DNA of 64,000 nucleotides from Flammeovirgaceae bacterium UBA5585 (GTDB taxonomy: Bacteria; Bacteroidota; Bacteroidia; Cytophagales; Cyclobacteriaceae), in NCBI GenBank assembly GCA_002425185.1, contig DILT01000013.1, positions 372,001-436,000 of the forward strand, in the 5' to 3' direction. Position 1 is the stretch's first letter. Each line of letters opens with the position of its first letter. The notes under the pieces were generated by a model. That model was given only the letters and a program-made list of their open reading frames with translations, did not search any database and had not been told where the DNA came from. This document shows, piece after piece, positions 53,232-61,059 of this stretch. A program made the translations under genes and the position numbers.

Positions 53232-54170
53232 TTACTTATTTTGAAGGCCTCCTGAATGCACCACTAAAATTGTTGCCTCCCTTCTAAAATAGCCCTTCTC
53301 AATCAAATCATAAACTCCGGCAACAAGCTTTCCTGTATAAACGCTTTCTAAGGGCAAATTATTTTTTGTCAGACGATCTTTTATGAATTCAAGTAAAGCC
53401 GATGTTGTTTTTCCATATCCACCAAAGTGATAATCGGTCATCAGCTTCCAGTTTTTTGCTTCTATCCTAATCAGTTTCTCAGCTTCTTCTTGCAGAAAAC
53501 TTCCTCCTTTCAGAACCGGGAATCCCAGAATCTCTACCGAAGCATCAAGACCATTTATTAACCCGGCCAGTGTTCCTCCTGTTCCTACCGCACAGCACAG
53601 ATAATCAAACCCATCACCCAGTGTTTGCGCGAATTCCTCAGTGCCCTTTACGGCTAACGCATTAGTGCCGCCTTCCGGTAGTAAATAGAAGTCGCCAAAC
53701 TCCATATGAAGGCTTTCAATAAAATCCGGATTTGTTTTTTGCCGATATGCTTCTCGTGTTATGTACTTCAACTCCATTCCATGCCTTTTCGCGAAAGTTA
53801 AGGTTGGGTTGAGTGGAAGGATTTCTTCACCGCGAATAATGCCAATACTTTCAAAACCCAATTCATGTGCTGCGGCTGCAGTGGAAAAAATGTGGTTGGA
53901 GTAGGCACCACCAAACGTGAGCAATGTTTTATGGCCAAGCTTTTTCGCTTCTTCAAGATTGTACTTCAGCTTCCACCATTTGTTTCCGGAAACGTTCGGA
54001 TGATTTAAATCCTCACGTTTCACCAACATCCGCACACCGGCCATGTCAAATAGCGGATCATGAATTTCCTGAATGGGGGTTTGTTTGTATTCTAACAATG
54101 CTTCGAATATTATGCCTTGCGTTCTCTTTTGGGGGTTAAGGGTGAGGTTTTTCCTGACACCTTCTGTCAT
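53232..54170 (-). CDS. PLP-dependent D-cysteine desulfhydrase/ACC deaminase-like
   Basis: A 312-residue fold-type II PLP enzyme of the D-cysteine desulfhydrase/ACC deaminase family. The PLP lysine is Lys64 in SGNKWWKLKYN; TFGGAYSNHIFSTAAAA is the substrate-gripping loop, GGTNALAVKG and AVGTGGTLAGLINGL supply the phosphate site. It may split D-cysteine or similar D-amino acids to pyruvate, ammonia and sulfide; ACC deaminase is less likely but cannot be excluded. A TTG at 54191 would add seven residues; the ATG at 54170 is preferred. It precedes the T9SS gene by three bases. Confidence 0.85.
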   Translation of the reverse strand: MTEGVRKNLTLNPQKRTQGIIFEALLEYKQTPIQEIHDPLFDMAGVRMLVKREDLNHPNVSGNKWWKLKYNLEEAKKLGHKTLLTFGGAYSNHIFSTAAAAHELGFESIGIIRGEEILPLNPTLTFAKRHGMELKYITREAYRQKTNPDFIESLHMEFGDFYLLPEGGTNALAVKGTEEFAQTLGDGFDYLCCAVGTGGTLAGLINGLDASVEILGFPVLKGGSFLQEEAEKLIRIEAKNWKLMTDYHFGGYGKTTSALLEFIKDRLTKNNLPLESVYTGKLVAGVYDLIEKGYFRREATILVVHSGGLQNK

Positions 54171-54228
54171 GCAAGTTAAAAATGTTTTCAAAGCATTGGG
54201 GCAAAAGGTAATTTGAGAGCTTGTTGCT

Positions 54229-55278
54229 ATGGATGAGTATATAAAAGGCCGCGGTTCACAGGTAAAAACACAAAACCGGTTTTTAAAAGCCAGTTATGTA
54301 ACGGAGCATATTGAAGGACTTGATGAAGCTTTATTGTCTGCTCCTGCTACTCAGGTTTTTTACGAACAGGCAAAAAAAATAGTAAACAAAGTAACTAGTC
54401 CGGATTTGGGCATGGTGTATTCGCTTAATCCCTATCAGGGTTGTGAACATGGCTGCATTTATTGTTACGCGCGTAACACGCATGAGTATTATGGGTTCAG
54501 TGCCGGTTTGGATTTTGAAAGCAAAATCATGGTGAAGAGGAACGCTCCACAGTTGCTGGAGAAATTTATCCTTCATCCGGATTGGCAACCCGTTCCCATC
54601 AGCGTTTCGGGAAATACAGACTGCTACCAACCCCAGGAGCGTAAACTTGAAATTACTCGCGACCTCCTCAAGGTGTTCGCGCAGTATCGCCATCCGTTAG
54701 GCATGATTACCAAAAACAGTTTGATTTTACGCGACCTTGATTTACTGACTGATCTGGCGAACGATAACCTGGTACATGTGTACATCTCGCTCACAACATT
54801 GGATGAGAAACTGAGGAGAACAATGGAACCGCGTACGGCCAGCTCAGTCAGGCGACTCAAAACAATAGAAGCGTTGGCACACGCAGGTGTACCCGTTGGG
54901 GTAATGACGGCTCCGATTATTCCGGGCTTGAATCATCATGAGATTCCCGTGTTGATTAAAGCCGCTGCCGATCATGGTGCGATGGCTGCGGGAATGACAA
55001 TCGTTCGGCTTAACGGAGCTATCGGGCAACTTTTTGAAGACTGGCTGCGAAAAAATTTTCCGGATCGTTTTGACAAAGTGTGGAATCAAATTTCCGCTAT
55101 GCATGGCGGTCAGGTTAATGATTCACAATTCGGCAGAAGAATGACAGGTGAAGGAAACTTTGCCGAAGCAATTCACCAGTTGTTTCGTGCATCCAAAAAG
55201 AAATACCTGGCCGGGAGACACATGCCCGCCTACGATCTTTCAAAATTCAGGCGAGGCGGAACCCTTAGTTTGTTTTGA
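54229..55278 (+). CDS. PA0069-type radical SAM protein
   Basis: A 349-residue radical SAM protein related to spore-photoproduct-lyase-like and PA0069 families. The iron-sulfur cysteines are Cys72, Cys76 and Cys79 in GCEHGCIYCYARN; SLNPYQGCEHGC is diagnostic. SVSGNTDCYQPQERKLEITR and PLGMITKNSLILRDLDLL follow, as does TAPIIPGLNHHEIPVLI. Substrate unknown; a DNA or nucleotide repair role is only suggested by its relatives. Its TGA is directly followed by the convergent lysA stop with no spacer. Confidence 0.9.
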   Translation: MDEYIKGRGSQVKTQNRFLKASYVTEHIEGLDEALLSAPATQVFYEQAKKIVNKVTSPDLGMVYSLNPYQGCEHGCIYCYARNTHEYYGFSAGLDFESKIMVKRNAPQLLEKFILHPDWQPVPISVSGNTDCYQPQERKLEITRDLLKVFAQYRHPLGMITKNSLILRDLDLLTDLANDNLVHVYISLTTLDEKLRRTMEPRTASSVRRLKTIEALAHAGVPVGVMTAPIIPGLNHHEIPVLIKAAADHGAMAAGMTIVRLNGAIGQLFEDWLRKNFPDRFDKVWNQISAMHGGQVNDSQFGRRMTGEGNFAEAIHQLFRASKKKYLAGRHMPAYDLSKFRRGGTLSLF

Positions 55279-56511
55279 TTACAACTCAATTTCAACCTGT
55301 CCCCATAATAAATCATCAAACACTTCGCGCTCACGAATGAGTTTTGCCTCATTGTTGATCACTAAAACCTCAGCCGGTCGCAGGCGCGAGTTGTAGTTGG
55401 AGGCCATCGAAAAGCCATAAGCGCCTGCATTTTTAATCGCCAGAACATCGCCCTCACGCACTTCGTTCAGTTTTCTTTCAGCACCAAGGGTGTCGGTCTC
55501 GCATATGTATCCCACTACGGTATAAACTTTTTGTTCTCCGGTTGGATTGGAAATGTTGAGAATGTGATGATAGGCATCATACATCATGGGTCTTATTAAA
55601 TGATTAAGCCCGGTATTTACGCCTACAAAGGTGGTTGAAGGAGTTGATTTTACTAAGGTTGTCTTCGCCAACAGCTGTCCCGCTTCACTCACAATAAATT
55701 TGCCGGGCTCAAACCAAAGCTCAAGCTTTCTGCCATACTGCCCACAAAACAACCGGAATGATTCGGTGAGTTTTAGTCCCAGGTCAAACACATTGGTAAC
55801 TCTGTCGCCTTCTTTATACGAAACTTTAAAACCACTGCCGAAATCAATAAACTTCAGGTCAGGAAAATCCTGCGCAACACTGAAAAAGATATCCGCCATT
55901 TTCAGAAACACATCGGTTTCGGTTATGTCTGATCCGGTGTGTATGTGAAGACCCTGAATCTGAATGTTGTATTGCTTAACCGTTTCCATGATCTGCGGAA
56001 GCTGGTAGACAGAAATACCAAACTTTGAATCGCTGTGTCCGGTAGAGATTTTAATGTTACCACCCGCCATAATATGCGGATTTAGCCGGATAGAACAGGG
56101 GTAGGAACTTCTGTACTGCATCCCGAATTTTTTCAGAAAGGGTAGGTTGTCAATGTTAACCACCAGCCCGAGCTTTACGGCCTCCTCAATTTCAGCAAAG
56201 TCGGCACAGTTTGGTGAGAACATTATTTCTGAAGGTTCAAAACCGGCCTTTAAAGCCAGGTGTGCCTCCTGGATAGACACGACATCGGCCCCGGCCCCAT
56301 TTTTTTTCAAAAGCCTGAGAATGGACAGGTTGGATAGAGCTTTAACCGCATACTTGATTTTAACATCAGCATCTGCGAAAGCTGTCTTTAATGTTTTTAG
56401 CTGATGTACAATTTTTCCGGCATCATATACATATAGCGGTGTGCCAAACTTTTCTACCAGCGCTGTTGCTTTGAGGTTTTGTATATGATATGCTCCGTCT
56501 CTCAATTCCAT
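55279..56511 (-). CDS. lysA: Diaminopimelate decarboxylase
   Basis: A 410-residue PLP enzyme, fold-type III, that makes L-lysine from meso-diaminopimelate. PLP Lys57 is in IKYAVKALSN; HIHTGSDITE, FIDFGSGFKV, EPGKFIVSEAG and YICETDTLG (substrate-site Cys) are all present, and AGAYGFSMASNYNSR near the end is the family motif. Length is normal. A TATATTTG box 19 bases upstream of the ATG serves as promoter, divergent from the hydrolase gene. Confidence 0.96.
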   Translation of the reverse strand: MELRDGAYHIQNLKATALVEKFGTPLYVYDAGKIVHQLKTLKTAFADADVKIKYAVKALSNLSILRLLKKNGAGADVVSIQEAHLALKAGFEPSEIMFSPNCADFAEIEEAVKLGLVVNIDNLPFLKKFGMQYRSSYPCSIRLNPHIMAGGNIKISTGHSDSKFGISVYQLPQIMETVKQYNIQIQGLHIHTGSDITETDVFLKMADIFFSVAQDFPDLKFIDFGSGFKVSYKEGDRVTNVFDLGLKLTESFRLFCGQYGRKLELWFEPGKFIVSEAGQLLAKTTLVKSTPSTTFVGVNTGLNHLIRPMMYDAYHHILNISNPTGEQKVYTVVGYICETDTLGAERKLNEVREGDVLAIKNAGAYGFSMASNYNSRLRPAEVLVINNEAKLIREREVFDDLLWGQVEIEL

Positions 56512-56530
56512 TAAGTGCCTGTTTAGAACT

Positions 56531-56538
56531 CAAATATA
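56531..56538 (-). promoter_or_regulatory. -7 box of lysA
   Basis: TATATTTG on the minus strand, a full TAnnTTTG match, 19 bases before the ATG at 56511. It lies only 33 bases from the opposing box of the hydrolase gene. Confidence 0.6.
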
Positions 56539-56571
56539 CTTCTGTAATCCGGATCGTGGGGTTTGATTGCT

Positions 56572-56579
56572 TATTTTTG
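56572..56579 (+). promoter_or_regulatory. -7 box abutting hydrolase start
   Basis: TATTTTTG, a full match, ends four bases before the ATG at 56584, the same spacing as in nadC. A leaderless transcript is expected. Confidence 0.6.
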
Positions 56580-56583
56580 GAAC

Positions 56584-57348
56584 ATGAAATTATTCTATCG
56601 CGAGTACGGAGGCGGTCAGCCGCTGATAATCCTGCACGGCTTAATGGGCTCATCAGACAATTGGCTACCGCAGGCTAAACTGCTTGCTGAGCATTACCAT
56701 GTTTGGGTTGTAGACCAACGCAATCACGGCCAGTCGCCACACAGTGAGGTGTTTGATTATACCGTGTTAAGTAAGGATATTCTGGAATTTATTCAGGAAC
56801 ATCAACTTGAAAATCCAATAATTCTGGGTCATTCCATGGGTGGTAAGGCCGCGATGAATTTTGCACTGGCCCACCCTGATATGCTGGACAGATTAATCGT
56901 GGTTGACATTGCGCCCAAGACATACGAAGTCCGTCACGATTATATTGTGGAGGGATTGAAGGCTGTGCCTATTGACACTATTCAAACACGCCAGCAAGCC
57001 GATGAAGAACTTGCCAAGCATTTATCAAATGAGGCGGTTCGCCAGTTTCTTTTAAAGAACCTGATGCGCAAACCTGAAGGTGGTTTTGGTTGGCGCATTA
57101 ACCTGCCGGTGATTGATAAGAACATTGAAGTGATTGGCGGTAAATTGATTGTTGATGGGAGTTTTAAAAAGCGAACCCTTTTTATTCGAGGAATAAAATC
57201 GGATTATATTCTGGATAGCGATCAGGAGGTTATCAAGAACATTTTTCCAAACTCAACATTGGTAAGCCTGGATACGGGCCATTGGGTACAGGCTGAAAAG
57301 CCTGCTGAATTTGTACAAGTTGTTTTAAATTTTTTGAATGGGCAATAA
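56584..57348 (+). CDS. Alpha/beta-fold esterase, YbfF-like
   Basis: A 254-residue alpha/beta hydrolase similar to YbfF-type esterases. LIILHGLMGSSDNWLPQ (14-30), DQRNHGQSPHS, nucleophile Ser84 in LGHSMGGKAAMNFA, and base His in DTGHWVQAEKP. The acid residue likely lies in GIKSDYIL. A TTG at 56563 overlaps the promoter box, so ATG 56584 is the start. The stop overlaps the next gene by 11 bases. Confidence 0.88.
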   Translation: MKLFYREYGGGQPLIILHGLMGSSDNWLPQAKLLAEHYHVWVVDQRNHGQSPHSEVFDYTVLSKDILEFIQEHQLENPIILGHSMGGKAAMNFALAHPDMLDRLIVVDIAPKTYEVRHDYIVEGLKAVPIDTIQTRQQADEELAKHLSNEAVRQFLLKNLMRKPEGGFGWRINLPVIDKNIEVIGGKLIVDGSFKKRTLFIRGIKSDYILDSDQEVIKNIFPNSTLVSLDTGHWVQAEKPAEFVQVVLNFLNGQ

Positions 57349-58051
57349 AGGCAACCTGTACCTCATTCCCAATGTTATCGCTGAGCATACAGCCGATCGG
57401 GTCATTCATCCCTTTGTTAAGGAACAACTAAAAACGATTCAGCATTTTTTGGCAGAAGATATTCGTACAGCACGGAGATTTTTAAGCAGTCTTAAAATTT
57501 ATACTTCTATTGAGTCGTTGAATTTCTCGGTGTTGAACAAGGATACCCCTGTAAGTGAACTTGATCAGTTGATGAAGCCACTATCTTCAGGCAGCAACAT
57601 GGGTATTATTTCCGAGTCAGGCTGCCCGGGTGTCGCTGATCCTGGTGCGATGGCTGTGGCCTATGCCCATGACTCGGATATTCGCGTTATACCCTTGGTT
57701 GGCCCGTCTTCAATTTTGCTGGCGCTTATGGCTTCCGGGTTGAACGGTCAGCATTTTGCTTTCCATGGATATTTGCCGGTTGATGGTCATGAATTAAGCA
57801 AAGCCATAAAGACTTTTGAGCGCGAATCGAAGACAAAAAATCAAACACAGATTTTTATTGAGACACCCTATAGAAACAACCAATTGTTTTCTAACCTAAT
57901 AAAAACACTGGATTTAAGTACCCGGCTGTGTGTTGCAGTAGATATTACCGGCACCAATGAACGCATTCAAACCAAACCAGTTTCAGACTGGAGAAGATTA
58001 TCAATTGAATGGCCCAGGCTTCCTGTTGTTTTTCTTTTTTTGGCGCACTAA
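57338..58051 (+). CDS. RsmI-like tetrapyrrole-fold methylase
   Basis: A 237-residue SAM-dependent methylase of the RsmI/YraL class. The signature ISESGCPGVADPGAMAVAYA and IPLVGPSSILLALMASGLNG are present, plus HGYLPVDG. RsmI methylates the 2'-OH of C1402 in 16S rRNA, but this is the shorter, divergent Bacteroidota paralogue whose target is not certain. The N-terminus LYLIPNVIAEHTADRVI differs from classical LYLVATPIGNL, so function may differ. It is translationally coupled to the hydrolase. Confidence 0.82.
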   Translation: MGNKGNLYLIPNVIAEHTADRVIHPFVKEQLKTIQHFLAEDIRTARRFLSSLKIYTSIESLNFSVLNKDTPVSELDQLMKPLSSGSNMGIISESGCPGVADPGAMAVAYAHDSDIRVIPLVGPSSILLALMASGLNGQHFAFHGYLPVDGHELSKAIKTFERESKTKNQTQIFIETPYRNNQLFSNLIKTLDLSTRLCVAVDITGTNERIQTKPVSDWRRLSIEWPRLPVVFLFLAH

Positions 58052-58061
58052 ATATCTGTTT

Positions 58062-58089
58062 TTGTTTTACCTGCATTCCTCTAAATTTG
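58062..58089 (+). promoter_or_regulatory. Promoter of metK
   Basis: TTG (58062-58064), 17 bases, TAAATTTG (58082-58089), full consensus. The leader is about 39 bases, too short for a SAM riboswitch. Confidence 0.7.
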
Positions 58090-58128
58090 CCGACTTAACA
58101 AAGAACTAATCCTTAATTCGTAACTACT

Positions 58129-59385
58129 ATGCCCTATTTGTTCACCTCTGAGTCTGTATCTGAAGGTCATCCGGATAAAGTATCTGATCAGATTTCAGAT
58201 GCCCTGATTGATTATTTTTTAGCCTATGATCCCAATTCAAAGGTTGCCTGCGAAACGCTGGTAACTACAGGTCAGGTTGTGCTGGCAGGTGAGGTGAAAT
58301 CAGAAGCTTATTTGGACGTTCAGGACATCGCCCGCGAGGTGATACGTAAAATCGGTTATACCAAGAGTGAGTATATGTTTGAAGCTAACTCATGCGGTAT
58401 TCTTTCTGCGATCCATGAGCAATCACCCGATATCAATCAGGGTGTAGAGCGAAAGAAAAAGGAAGAACAAGGCGCGGGTGATCAGGGCATGATGTTTGGC
58501 TATGCTACTAATGAGACAGACAACTACATGCCTCTTCCGTTAGAGATTGCACACTTGCTGTTGCGTGAGCTTGCCGCTATTCGCAGGGAAGGCAAACAAA
58601 TGACCTATTTGCGTCCTGATTCAAAGTCGCAGGTAACGATTGAATACGATGACAACAATCAACCGATACGCATTGATGCTATTGTTGTTTCCACACAACA
58701 CGATGACTTCGATAAGGATGCACCCATGTTGAAAAAGATCAAGGATGATGTGATTAATATTCTGGTGCCGCGCGTAATGAAAAAATTACCGAAGCGTACG
58801 CATAAATTATTTAACAGCGACATCAAGTATTTTATTAACCCTACCGGCAAATTTGTTATCGGGGGTCCCCACGGTGATACCGGCCTTACCGGGAGAAAGA
58901 TTATTGTGGATACTTATGGGGGAAAAGGTGCGCACGGTGGTGGTGCATTTTCAGGAAAAGATCCTTCTAAAGTAGATCGTTCAGCAGCTTACGCAACCCG
59001 TCATATTGCAAAAAATCTGGTAGCAGCCGGTGTGTGTGATGAGGTTTTGGTTCAGGTTGCATACGCCATCGGTGTGGCAAAACCGGTTGGTTTGTATGTA
59101 AATACATACGGTACCAGCAAGGTGAATATGAGTGATGGGGAAATTGCCAGGCGCGTAGAAAAGATTTTTGATATGCGCCCGTATTTTATTGAGCAACGCT
59201 TTAAACTGCGTTCACCCATCTATTCAGAAACAGCAGCCTATGGCCACATGGGTCGTGAAACAAAAGTTGTTGAAAAGGTTTTCAATAAAGGAAAGAAAAG
59301 TGAGAAGCGTGTGAAAGTTGAATTATTCCCCTGGGAAAAACTGGATTACGTTGAGCAGGTGCAGAAAGCTTTTAAGTTGAAATAA
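58129..59385 (+). CDS. metK: S-adenosylmethionine synthetase
   Basis: A 418-residue MetK that makes SAM from methionine and ATP. Motifs: SESVSEGHPDKVSDQISDAL at the start, GAGDQGMMFGYATNET, GGPHGDTGLTGRKIIVDTYG, and GGGAFSGKDPSKVDRSAAY. The length and all three repeats are normal. It supplies methyl donor for the radical SAM and methylase genes nearby, though these links are general. A strong bidirectional terminator follows. Confidence 0.97.
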   Translation: MPYLFTSESVSEGHPDKVSDQISDALIDYFLAYDPNSKVACETLVTTGQVVLAGEVKSEAYLDVQDIAREVIRKIGYTKSEYMFEANSCGILSAIHEQSPDINQGVERKKKEEQGAGDQGMMFGYATNETDNYMPLPLEIAHLLLRELAAIRREGKQMTYLRPDSKSQVTIEYDDNNQPIRIDAIVVSTQHDDFDKDAPMLKKIKDDVINILVPRVMKKLPKRTHKLFNSDIKYFINPTGKFVIGGPHGDTGLTGRKIIVDTYGGKGAHGGGAFSGKDPSKVDRSAAYATRHIAKNLVAAGVCDEVLVQVAYAIGVAKPVGLYVNTYGTSKVNMSDGEIARRVEKIFDMRPYFIEQRFKLRSPIYSETAAYGHMGRETKVVEKVFNKGKKSEKRVKVELFPWEKLDYVEQVQKAFKLK

Positions 59386-59417
59386 AAAAATAAGGGGCCG
59401 AAAGGCCCCTTATTTTT
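59386..59417. terminator. Bidirectional terminator metK/hpf
   Basis: A perfect 14-bp stem (59386-59399 with 59404-59417) closes a GAAA tetraloop. A/T-rich ends on both sides give U-tracts for metK and for convergent hpf. Confidence 0.95.
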
Positions 59418-59427
59418 GGTGAGCATT

Positions 59428-59730
59428 TCATGCCCGCCCATCATTGATTTTCGTTTTAAATTTTTTCAACTGATTTTTCAGGGCTTCTGTTGCCTGGTCG
59501 GCTGCTGCTTCAAATGAGCGGGCTTTTTCCATTGCAAAAAGCTGGTTTCCTGGAAGGTTAAGTTTAATCTCAACCGTTTTATTTTCTACACCCTCATTGT
59601 TTAACCGGAGGAAAACTTCACCATCCACCATACGGTCAAAATAAGTCTCTAGTTTGTCAACTTTCTTTTGAATAAAGTCAACAAGCTTTCTGTCGGCATC
59701 AAAGTGAATGGATTGAACTTTCAGTTTCAT
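59428..59730 (-). CDS. hpf: Ribosome hibernation promoting factor, short form
   Basis: A 100-residue short HPF/RaiA (beta-alpha-beta-beta-beta-alpha fold) that binds the 30S decoding site in stationary phase. Motifs: VQSIHFDADRKLVDFIQKKV, YFDRMVDGEVFLRLNN and RSFEAAADQATEALKNQLKK. Lacks the long-form C-terminal dimerisation domain. It follows xerC by 79 bases, part of the rpsU-xerC-hpf order common in Bacteroidota. Confidence 0.93.
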   Translation of the reverse strand: MKLKVQSIHFDADRKLVDFIQKKVDKLETYFDRMVDGEVFLRLNNEGVENKTVEIKLNLPGNQLFAMEKARSFEAAADQATEALKNQLKKFKTKINDGRA

Positions 59731-59809
59731 AGCTACAAAATTTAACGTTTAACATAAAAACCAATCTGGCGAACCAGCAACAAGTAATCATATTTTCATA
59801 GGCGTTGTA

Positions 59810-60691
59810 TTAAGCTTTAGGATGGGCCTGATCGTAAGCCTTTTTAATTTTTTCCATGGAATTGTGGGTGTACACCTGTGTGGCGGCTAAGCTGCTGTGT
59901 CCCAACAAATCTTTTACAGCATTAATCTCAGCACCTTTGTTCAACAGATGTGTTGCATAGGTGTGGCGGAGAACGTGCGGGCTCCTTTTTTCGCTGGTGG
60001 TATTGTCGTTGAGGTATTTCTTTACAATTCTGTAAACCATCATGGGGTAACATGGATCGCCATTATCGGTAACAAAAACAAACCCGTGCTTCTTCATGTT
60101 AACTTCCTTGTTTCTGATTTGCTGATATTCCTTCAGTATAGGAACGATACTTTTGTGAAATGGGATTACCCTTTCTTTATTTCTTTTTCCCAACACCTTA
60201 ATGGTGTGCGATCGTATGTCAAGCTGAGATTCTTTTAACTTAATCAGTTCAGAAAGGCGTATACCTGTGGCATAGAACAACTCCAGGATAAGTTTGTCAC
60301 GCCATCCCTCAAGCGTATCGTCAAATACTACATGATCAAGCAGGTTTACCATGTCAGCTTCTTTAACAAAGGATGGTAATCGCTTTTGTGTTTTTAATAC
60401 ACGGATTTTGGTCATTGGATTTTTTTTAATGACCTCCTGCCGCATTAAAAACTTATAAAAGGTTTTCAGGCTGGCAATCTTACGGTTAACCGAAGTAGGT
60501 TTGATCCCTGAATCCACCAGCTGAATAATCCATGAGCGAATTATTCCGTAATCCGATGTTTCAGGCAAATGATCGGGAAAGACTTCTTTTAGAAAGCTGA
60601 GAAATTGATCCAGGTCGTTTTGGTAAGCGGTAAGTGTATGCTTGCTTACGCGTTTTTCGTATTTAAGATATTTCAGAAAGGATTCTACCAT
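59810..60691 (-). CDS. XerC/XerD-type tyrosine recombinase
   Basis: A 293-residue tyrosine recombinase of the Xer type, for chromosome-dimer resolution. Core-binding N-domain to about residue 90, then the catalytic domain with Arg145 (ATGIRLSE), Lys169 (LGKRNKER), His239 and Arg242 (HVLRHTYATHL), His265 (LLGHSSLA) and Tyr274 (QVYTHNS). All catalytic residues are present. No att-like direct repeats or mobile genes are nearby, so it is the host gene rather than an integrase. Whether it is XerC or XerD cannot be decided from this alone. Confidence 0.92.
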   Translation of the reverse strand: MVESFLKYLKYEKRVSKHTLTAYQNDLDQFLSFLKEVFPDHLPETSDYGIIRSWIIQLVDSGIKPTSVNRKIASLKTFYKFLMRQEVIKKNPMTKIRVLKTQKRLPSFVKEADMVNLLDHVVFDDTLEGWRDKLILELFYATGIRLSELIKLKESQLDIRSHTIKVLGKRNKERVIPFHKSIVPILKEYQQIRNKEVNMKKHGFVFVTDNGDPCYPMMVYRIVKKYLNDNTTSEKRSPHVLRHTYATHLLNKGAEINAVKDLLGHSSLAATQVYTHNSMEKIKKAYDQAHPKA

Positions 60692-60733
60692 GCTATGCTC
60701 ACCATTCCCACCGGTTGTACCAATGTAAAAAAA

Positions 60734-60765
60734 TAATCCCCAAGGATAAAGACCCCTGGGGATTA
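60734..60765 (-). terminator. Intrinsic terminator of rpsU
   Basis: On the minus strand a 9-bp stem (TAATCCCCA with TGGGGATTA) plus two inner pairs is followed by a long T-run. It lies 46 bases after the rpsU stop and before xerC, so xerC would need readthrough or its own weak promoter. Confidence 0.88.
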
Positions 60766-60810
60766 AAAATATCTGTTATGTATAGGTAAGATCGTGGAAA
60801 CGATCGGATG

Positions 60811-61005
60811 CTAAGCGTTTTCTAAACCTTTCATGCGCTCTCTGTAGGCGGCACGAATGATTTCGCTTCTGCGTCTAACAGATGGTTTTTCAAAGGAAGT
60901 GCGCGCGCGTAATTCCCTCAAAACACCTGTTTTTTCAAACTTCTTCTTAAAACGCTTCAGCGCCTTGTCAATGGATTCGTTTTCCTTAATGTTGATTACA
61001 ATCAT
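60811..61005 (-). CDS. rpsU: 30S ribosomal protein S21
   Basis: A 64-residue bS21. VINIKENESIDKALKRFKKK and the basic FEKPSVRRRSEIIRAAYRER are family features. It binds near the mRNA exit site on the 30S subunit. A consensus promoter lies 19 bases upstream, and an intrinsic terminator follows. The rpsU-xerC-hpf order is typical; the usual downstream tRNA-tuf block is not present here, where metK is convergent. Confidence 0.95.
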   Translation of the reverse strand: MIVINIKENESIDKALKRFKKKFEKTGVLRELRARTSFEKPSVRRRSEIIRAAYRERMKGLENA

Positions 61006-61024
61006 TTGTTTCCAATTTGCGCTG

Positions 61025-61056
61025 CAAATATAACGAAAGGGAAGTCATTTTTGCAA
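61025..61056 (-). promoter_or_regulatory. Promoter of rpsU
   Basis: TTG (61056-61054), 21 bases, TATATTTG (61032-61025), full consensus, 19 bases before the ATG at 61005. It fills the 54-base gap after the acyl-CoA dehydrogenase gene. Confidence 0.75.
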
Positions 61057-61059
61057 AAT

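Noticed and set aside
58052..58128. Possible SAM riboswitch upstream of metK
   Set aside because: Only about 39 bases lie between the promoter box and the ATG, which is too short for known SAM riboswitches.
59810..60691. Tyrosine recombinase as part of an integrated element
   Set aside because: It is in the conserved rpsU-hpf context, with no direct repeats, tRNA gene or phage genes near it, so it is the host Xer recombinase.
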